Below, in pieces: positions 5,564 to 9,350 of a DNA stretch of 9,350 nucleotides. The position numbers and the translations under genes were made by a program. The notes under the pieces are model-generated. The model made no database searches and was not told the origin of the DNA. It saw nothing but the letters and a program-made list of their open reading frames with translations. The DNA comes from Trueperaceae bacterium (GTDB taxonomy: Bacteria > Deinococcota > Deinococci > Deinococcales > Trueperaceae). Numbering within the stretch: the stretch's first letter is position 1; every line of letters begins with the position of its first letter. The DNA lies in assembly GCA_011390455.1 (NCBI GenBank), contig JAABSI010000105.1:1-9350 (forward strand). Direction: 5' to 3'.

Positions 5564-6313
5564 TCAGCGCGGCACGGCCCCGTGCGTCGGGCTGCGCCGC
5601 CGCAGCCACGACGCCAGCGCCAGGCTTACGGCGAAGAGGCCGAGGGCGAACCACAGCGTCGTGCCGTCGACCGCCACCGTGGCCTCCACGAGGCTGCCCT
5701 CGACCGACGCACCCGCGAGGACGGCCGAGGTCATCGTCAGCGTGTTGCCCACCGCGATGCCGGCGAGGAAGACCGGGAAGCGGATTCGCATCAGCCCCGC
5801 CGGCAGGTTGACGGCGTCGGCGTGGAGGTACATCAGCCCGCCGGCGACCACGCTCTCGAAGCTGCGGCGCCGCAGCGTGCCCAGCAGCGGCCAGCGCCCG
5901 ATCAGGTCGCCTGCCAGCCCGACGGTGCCGAGCAGCCGTCCGATGCCGTACCCCATCGAGGCGGAGGCGAGCGTGCCGGTCATGGCGAGCGCCAGTCCGG
6001 GCAGGGCGCCTAGAACGAAGCCGGACGCGAGGTTGACGACCGTGATCGGCACCAGCAGCAGGGGACGGATGAGGTAGAGCGCGAGCACGCCCGCGGGCGC
6101 CCACGGGCGGGTGGCCAGGTTCTCGATGCTGGCGAGCAGGTAGTCGAGCGGCCCGGCGTCGGCCTGCTGCGCACCCTGCCAGAAGGCGGCGAGGAGGAGC
6201 GACCAGATGATGAGCGCGAGGACACGGAACGCCACCCGCAGGCGCGGCCCGCGCTCGCCTGGTCTGGCGAGCCGGGGTCCGGTAGGCGGTGTCGCTCGTC
6301 CGGCGCTGGGCAC
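5564..6313 (-). CDS. TVP38/TMEM64-family (VTT/SNARE-associated domain) membrane protein
   Basis: A 249-residue polytopic inner-membrane protein. A first helix lies at about 28-46. The VTT core follows: RPLLLVPITVVNLASGFVLG (83-102), then a Gly-rich region G-x-x-LA-x-x-GTLASASMGYGIGRLLG (105-129), the family's diagnostic small-residue and Arg segment, and helices at about 180-204 and 219-236. The family is related to DedA proteins and is implicated in lipid and membrane homeostasis; no substrate can be read from the sequence. The GTG start at 6313 directly follows the TGA of the phosphatidylcholine-synthase-like gene with zero spacing, so translation is probably coupled. No good Shine-Dalgarno precedes it, and a later start before the first helix is possible. 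The basic N-terminus (1-27) and Arg-rich tail fit cytoplasmic ends. Confidence 0.85.
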   Translation of the reverse strand: MPSAGRATPPTGPRLARPGERGPRLRVAFRVLALIIWSLLLAAFWQGAQQADAGPLDYLLASIENLATRPWAPAGVLALYLIRPLLLVPITVVNLASGFVLGALPGLALAMTGTLASASMGYGIGRLLGTVGLAGDLIGRWPLLGTLRRRSFESVVAGGLMYLHADAVNLPAGLMRIRFPVFLAGIAVGNTLTMTSAVLAGASVEGSLVEATVAVDGTTLWFALGLFAVSLALASWLRRRSPTHGAVPR

Positions 6314-7051
6314 TCAGTCCACGAGGTCGGCGCGCCGGGTCGGGTCGGCGCGGCGCCCGCGTCGGCCCTGCCGGTCGAGCACGAACGAGTGTGCCGTGTA
6401 GAACACCACGTAGCCCAACGAGGCGTACACGAGGGCGGCGCGCAGCGGGCCGGGCTCGACGAGCAGCGCGACCGTCGCCGCGACGCCCCAGGCGCCGCCG
6501 AGAAGGAGGTGGAGGAGGCGCCCCTTGCGCATGCGGCTGACGTAGAGGAAGCGAACGTCGGTGAACGTCAGCAGGCTCAGCCCCACCACCCAGGCGGTCG
6601 TCAGCGCGGGCGAGAGGTCCAACACGTACGCGTAGAACACGAGCACGTTCCAATAGGAGGGGAAGCCGACGAAGAAGCCTTCGTCGCTCTGCTTCGCGGT
6701 GGTGCGGGAGAACCCGTACGCCGAGCCGAACGCCAGCAGCGTCGCGAACGCCCACGTCGGCTGGAGCAGGAGGCCGGCATGCATGAGGAAGAGGACCGGC
6801 ACGAACACGTACGTGACGAAGTCGACGACGTTGTCGAGCAGCGGCCCGTCGATCCGCGGGGCCGTCTGCGCGACGCGGTGCCGGCGGGCGAGCGCGCCGT
6901 CGGTCGCGTCGATGAGCACCGTGACCGCCATGGCGAGCAGCGCCAGCTGGTAGCGACCGTCGAGGATCCACTGGATCGCGAGCACGGCGAACAGCAGCGC
7001 CGACGTCGTGTAGAGATGGACGAGGTAACCGCGGGCTTGAGAAGAGGTCAT
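6314..7051 (-). CDS. pcs: CDP-alcohol phosphotransferase, phosphatidylcholine synthase-like
   Basis: A 245-residue integral membrane protein with about seven to eight hydrophobic helices. The CDP-alcohol phosphotransferase motif is complete: D48-x2-D51-G52-x2-A55-R56, then twelve residues, G69-x3-D73-x3-D77. The twelve-residue gap is longer than the eight or nine of most family members and matches, to my knowledge, phosphatidylcholine synthase, which joins choline to CDP-diacylglycerol. Further Pcs-like segments are FPSYWNVLVFYAYVL (130-144) and LTFTDVRFLYVSRMRKGRL (161-179). The ATG at 7051 is chosen because GGAGG (bases 7055-7059) sits 3 nt upstream. The longer open frame to 7654 runs antisense through the channel gene's 5' end and is not coding-like. 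It starts a two-gene operon with the TVP38-family gene. Substrate is inferred; phosphatidylserine or phosphatidylglycerol-phosphate synthase is less likely. Confidence 0.88.
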   Translation of the reverse strand: MTSSQARGYLVHLYTTSALLFAVLAIQWILDGRYQLALLAMAVTVLIDATDGALARRHRVAQTAPRIDGPLLDNVVDFVTYVFVPVLFLMHAGLLLQPTWAFATLLAFGSAYGFSRTTAKQSDEGFFVGFPSYWNVLVFYAYVLDLSPALTTAWVVGLSLLTFTDVRFLYVSRMRKGRLLHLLLGGAWGVAATVALLVEPGPLRAALVYASLGYVVFYTAHSFVLDRQGRRGRRADPTRRADLVD

Positions 7052-7314
7052 GGGCCTCCAGGCGGGCGTGGGGGTGGTCGTGCAGGTGGACGCTGGTCGC
7101 GGCGGGATCGCGCGGTGGCGGTCCGTCGGGGCGTCCGGAACGTGACACGATAACCGGTGAGCCGCAGGACTGGAGAGCGGCCGACCTGGCGACGCCGGGA
7201 TCAGCAGCCGCATCGTCCGATCGCCGCGTGCCACCACGGTCGGCACGTCGGGCGAGGGTGTTCGACGGACGCATCTCTCGGGGAGCGTCGGGCGGGCCCG
7301 TGTATCATCCCACC
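7052..7314. promoter_or_regulatory. Divergent intergenic region between the lipid operon and the channel gene
   Basis: About 260 bp with no credible gene. It should hold both promoters. On the plus side a TATCAT box (7303-7308) lies 6 nt before the ATG at 7315. On the minus side a weak TATCGT (7152-7147) is the best -10 candidate, without a good -35. CGTGCC/GGCACG form an inverted repeat near 7228-7250, which may be an operator. Confidence 0.4.
7303..7308 (+). promoter_or_regulatory. Candidate -10 box (TATCAT) for a near-leaderless transcript
   Basis: TATCAT is followed by six bases and then ATG (7315). The placement matches leaderless -10 geometry and mirrors the chaperone-like gene. TG sits directly before the box. 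No -35 was recognised. Confidence 0.4.
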
Positions 7315-7398
7315 ATGAAGCCAATGGAGCGCGGAGGTGCGATGGGCACGGCGGCCGTTGGGTGGCGGGCGGTGGGGTGCGCTGGGGACGCCCGATGA
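7315..7398 (+). CDS. Short upstream ORF overlapping the channel start (possible leader peptide)
   Basis: A 27-codon frame from ATG 7315 with in-frame ATGs at 7324 and 7342. The last has GGAGGT (7333-7338) three nt before it. Its TGA (7396-7398) overlaps the channel's ATG (7395-7397) as ATGA, a classic coupling arrangement. The peptide has no recognisable domain. It may simply deliver ribosomes to the channel start, which has only a weak GGGGA site of its own. A true function of the peptide is not shown. Confidence 0.4.
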   Translation: MKPMERGGAMGTAAVGWRAVGCAGDAR

Positions 7399-8213
7399 GC
7401 GGCGCGGGACCGAACGAGAGTCCTGACGCGAAGGACACGGACGCCGAGGAGCTGAAACGGGAGCGATACGAGCTGCTCCACCGTATCGAGGGCTGGCTGG
7501 AAACGCCGATGCTGGTTCTCGCATTCGTGTGGTTGGTGCTGTTGATCGTGGAGCTGATTCGGGGCGAGAGTCTGCTGTTCTCCTTTCTCGGCACGATGAT
7601 CTGGATCGTCTTCATTCTCGATTTCGCCCTGAAGTTGGTCCTGGCCCCGGACAAGGTCGACTATTTCAAGGGTAGCTGGCTGACCGCCATTTCGCTGCTG
7701 ATCCCCGCGCTGCGGCTCTTCCGCGTCTTCCGTGCGTTTCGGCTTCTCCGCCTGGCCCGCACGGGGCGGAGCTTGCGGCTGGTCCGCGTCGTCAGTTCGC
7801 TCAACCGCGGGATGAAGGCGCTGGGCGCGAGCCTGGGCCGACGGGGCTTCGGGTACGTGATCGTCCTCACGCTGTTGTTCACGTTCGCCGGCGCCGCCGG
7901 CATGTACGCCTTCGAGAACGAGGCACCCGGCGGCCCGGACAGTTACGTCGAGTCGCTGTGGTGGACGGCCATGATCATGACGACGATGGGCTCGCAGTAC
8001 TGGCCGCAGACGGCCGAGGGGCGCGTACTGTGCCTCTTTCTGGCGCTGTACGCCTTCGGTGTCTTCGGCTACGTGACGGCAGCGCTCGCCACCTTCTTCG
8101 TCGGCCGCGACGCCGATAGCATCGACGCCGAAGTGGCGGGGGCCAAACAACTGACCGCCCTTCGAGACGAGGTGATCGCCTTGCGCGATGAGATCCGTGC
8201 CCTGTCGCGATGA
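7395..8213 (+). CDS. Voltage-sensor ion channel (Ion_trans family) with atypical selectivity filter
   Basis: A 272-residue six-helix channel subunit. S1 is at about 38-56, S2/S3 at 61-85 and 94-104. S4 carries arginines at exactly every third position from R107 to R131 (nine in all), the hallmark of a voltage sensor. S5 is at about 152-174, the pore loop at 184-205 and S6 at 208-236. The filter reads TTMGSQYWPQT (196-206) where potassium channels have TVGYGD: the first Gly is kept, the second is replaced. This resembles a subgroup of bacterial 'ion transporter' proteins, so selectivity is uncertain. The cytoplasmic tail (241-271) has L/V/I at 253, 256, 260, 263, 267 and 270, a coiled coil likely to hold the tetramer. 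ATG 7395 is chosen for its ATGA overlap with the upstream ORF; GTG 7362 is an alternative adding 11 residues. The neighbours are divergent or convergent, so it stands as its own unit. Confidence 0.88.
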   Translation: MSGAGPNESPDAKDTDAEELKRERYELLHRIEGWLETPMLVLAFVWLVLLIVELIRGESLLFSFLGTMIWIVFILDFALKLVLAPDKVDYFKGSWLTAISLLIPALRLFRVFRAFRLLRLARTGRSLRLVRVVSSLNRGMKALGASLGRRGFGYVIVLTLLFTFAGAAGMYAFENEAPGGPDSYVESLWWTAMIMTTMGSQYWPQTAEGRVLCLFLALYAFGVFGYVTAALATFFVGRDADSIDAEVAGAKQLTALRDEVIALRDEIRALSR

Positions 8214-8331
8214 CCGCGCGGGATGGGAGTCGTGTTCGAGCGACATGAACAGGTGCCGGAGACCGAGCTGCGGCACACGCTAGAGCTCGACCGACGGCGG
8301 CACGGATGGACACGGGCGTCGGGAGCGGCCG

Positions 8332-8928
8332 TCAGCCCCCGCCGTGGCTTTCGGACGCGTCTTCGCCGCGACGGGGTCGTCCGGCTCCGAGGTCCCCGTG
8401 AGGAGCGCCGATGCGCGGCAGCACCCAGTAGTCCAGGCCGTAGTAGCCGGCGACGCGCCAGGCGAGGACGACCCAGGTGGCGAGGATGAACATGACGGGG
8501 TTGCTCGACACGGTGCCGGCCAGCAGGAACGCGGCGTTCATCGCGCCACCGAAGAAGGCGCTGGCTCCCGTCAGGAAGCCCGCGATCAGGGCGAGGCCGA
8601 CCAGAAGCTCGCCGAACGCCACGACGTGGCTCATCAGCGCGGCGTTCGGCAGGAACACGTTCTCGATCAGCCAGGCGTACCAACCGGGCACCGACGGCCG
8701 GTCGCCGCCGGCGAGCTCGAGCGCCCGGTTGAGGAAGCCCCGGACCGCTCCTCCGGCCTCCGCACCGATCCAACCGCCGCCGGTCACCTTGCCCCAGCCG
8801 GAGGTGAGCCACAGCCAGCCGAGGTAGATGCGGACGAGGGTCCAGAACGGTGCCATCGTCCTGGAGGCGAAGAGGAACTGGCTGATCCTCGGTTCGGGGT
8901 AGTGGACGATGGGTGTGGTCCGTGACAT
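8332..8928 (-). CDS. DoxX-family membrane protein (DoxD/quinone-reductase-like)
   Basis: A 198-residue protein with four hydrophobic helices (about 28-46, 98-120, 123-140 and 144-163). Family landmarks are the helix-1 pattern R-x-x-LGW-x-WL-x-SG-x-x-K (33-47), WL-x-x-x-V-x-PN (86-95), the GE pair in helix 2 (106-107) followed by G-x-x-L-x-x-G-x-LTG, G-x-x-MN (127-131), NP (143-144) and AGYYGLDYWVLP (160-171). DoxX/DoxD proteins are membrane proteins linked to quinone-dependent thiosulfate or other redox chemistry; many have no known substrate. The ATG at 8928 is supported by AAGGAG (8937-8942) 8 nt upstream and excludes the longer frame to 8961. It converges with the channel gene with 118 bp between stops. 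Hydrophilic Gly/Arg-rich tail (176-198) is unremarkable. Confidence 0.88.
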   Translation of the reverse strand: MSRTTPIVHYPEPRISQFLFASRTMAPFWTLVRIYLGWLWLTSGWGKVTGGGWIGAEAGGAVRGFLNRALELAGGDRPSVPGWYAWLIENVFLPNAALMSHVVAFGELLVGLALIAGFLTGASAFFGGAMNAAFLLAGTVSSNPVMFILATWVVLAWRVAGYYGLDYWVLPRIGAPHGDLGAGRPRRGEDASESHGGG

Positions 8929-8951
8929 CAGGATGTCTCCTTCCCGTGGGT

Positions 8952-8979
8952 GACGCCGCACCGCATGGCGGGTGGCGTC
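8952..8979. repeat. Inverted repeat in the doxX-like leader
   Basis: GACGCC (8952-8957) and GGCGTC (8974-8979) pair around 16 nt, just upstream of the DoxX ribosome site, flanked by GTGA...TCAC. It could be an operator or an mRNA hairpin. Weak evidence on its own. Confidence 0.22.
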
Positions 8980-8997
8980 CGATCACGGTGGGGGCCC

Positions 8998-9040
8998 CCT
9001 CGGCGCGAGGGGCGCTGCGACCGGCGATACGACGCCGAGG
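8998..9040. repeat. 8-bp inverted repeat between DoxX and the right-edge frame
   Basis: CCTCGGCG (8998-9005) and CGCCGAGG (9033-9040) are perfectly complementary with a 27-nt spacer. It lies in a 214-bp region (8929-9142) without a gene, between divergent starts, so a shared operator is conceivable. Confidence 0.25.
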
Positions 9041-9142
9041 ACGCCCCGTAGACGTTGCCTCCGCTCTCCGAGATCGGGGTGGCGACGAGCGCTCGTCCCA
9101 TCGGATGGCGATCGGGCCGATGCGGACGAGGAAGGGGTCCGC

Positions 9143-9350
9143 GTGCGCCTCCTCACGATAGTCCTTGTTGGGGGTACGGGCGGTTCATCCAGCGGGCGCG
9201 ACACCCGAGGGGCGGGCCACACGGGGACCGGCATCGTCGGAAACCGCGGCCGGCGGACGCTTCTCGCCCCTCGCCGCCTCGGTGAGTCCGGGGCCGTGCT
9301 CGCCAGCCTGCCGTCGGCGGGGCCGATGCGGTCGCGACATCGCCACGCGG
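9143..9350 (+). CDS. Possible N-terminus of an NAD(P)-binding (NmrA/atypical SDR-like) protein, cut by the edge and perhaps frameshifted
   Basis: The GTG at 9143 follows GAGGAAGGGG (9128-9137) by 5 nt, a strong ribosome site. The frame stays open to the window end (69 codons). It begins MRLLTIVLVGGTGG, like the first beta strand and Gly loop of Rossmann NAD(P)-binding proteins, and continues with RGAGHTGTGIVGNRGRR, reminiscent of the second strand (A-x-GH-x-VT-x-x-VRN). Between these, the next frame gives GTG-RFIQRA, which fits the family helix better. Near the edge another frame gives GADAVATS, like the family's AGADAV-x-S strand. So there may be indels (pseudogene or sequence error), or the resemblance may be accidental. 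Only the first residues can be judged. Confidence 0.35.
   Translation, partial: MRLLTIVLVGGTGGSSSGRDTRGAGHTGTGIVGNRGRRTLLAPRRLGESGAVLASLPSAGPMRSRHRHA

Noticed and set aside
5472..7274. Very long minus-strand open frame (600 codons)
   Set aside because: It overlaps the TVP38 and phosphatidylcholine-synthase-like genes in another frame; its translation is dominated by Arg, Pro and Ala, as expected for a shadow frame in GC-rich DNA.
7052..7654. N-terminal extension of the phosphatidylcholine-synthase-like gene
   Set aside because: The extra residues are Pro/Arg/Ser-rich, overlap the divergent channel gene and its promoter, and the internal ATG at 7051 has its own ribosome site.
8223..8489. Small plus-strand ORF after the channel gene
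   Set aside because: No ribosome site, overlaps the DoxX gene antisense, and becomes Arg-rich; its first 30 residues look protein-like but match nothing I recognise.
8982..9234. Minus-strand ORF between DoxX and the right edge
   Set aside because: Pro/Arg/Ser-rich, no ribosome site, no domain; consistent with a shadow frame.

Overview
This is a very GC-rich window from what looks like a bacterium with an outer membrane. It carries secreted proteins with Sec signal peptides and a large beta-barrel-like protein. Two starts (3154 minus, 7315 plus) have a TAnnnT -10-like box only 5-6 nt upstream and no Shine-Dalgarno at that position; this leaderless layout is common in Deinococcota. An origin in or near that phylum is plausible but not proven. 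No rRNA, tRNA, CRISPR array, insertion sequence or phage gene was seen.

Left half (1-5180): a secretion and surface-assembly locus. On the plus strand, the 3' part of a large protein (cut by the window edge) ends in beta-barrel-like strands, two transthyretin/SdrD-like modules and two Ig-like modules; it resembles an outer-membrane usher-type assembly protein. Converging on it from the minus strand are five genes, in transcription order: a short pilin-like protein (5180-4707), two pilin-like paralogues (4441-3890 and 3783-3178), a two-Ig-domain chaperone-like protein (3154-2384) and a two-module pilin-like protein (2387-1446) whose start overlaps the chaperone stop. The pilin-like proteins share a signal peptide, an early IP/TP...LR(I/L) strand and a C-terminal G-(T/Y)-x...V-x-Y-x strand. 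The best reading is a divergent chaperone-usher-like fibre system: subunits, chaperone, probable tip subunit and possible usher. Two of the pilin genes are followed, at exactly 18 nt, by a strong hairpin, and two share a 16-bp upstream motif.

Middle (5181-7051): a 383-bp stretch with no gene, then on the minus strand a phosphatidylcholine-synthase-like CDP-alcohol phosphotransferase (7051-6314), directly followed with no gap by a TVP38/TMEM64 (VTT-domain) membrane protein (6313-5564). This is probably a two-gene membrane-lipid operon.

Right (7052-9350): a divergent intergenic region, a voltage-sensor ion channel with a non-canonical selectivity filter (7395-8213, plus), preceded by a short overlapping upstream ORF, a DoxX-family membrane protein (8928-8332, minus), and at the right edge a possible start of an NAD(P)-binding protein that may be frameshifted.
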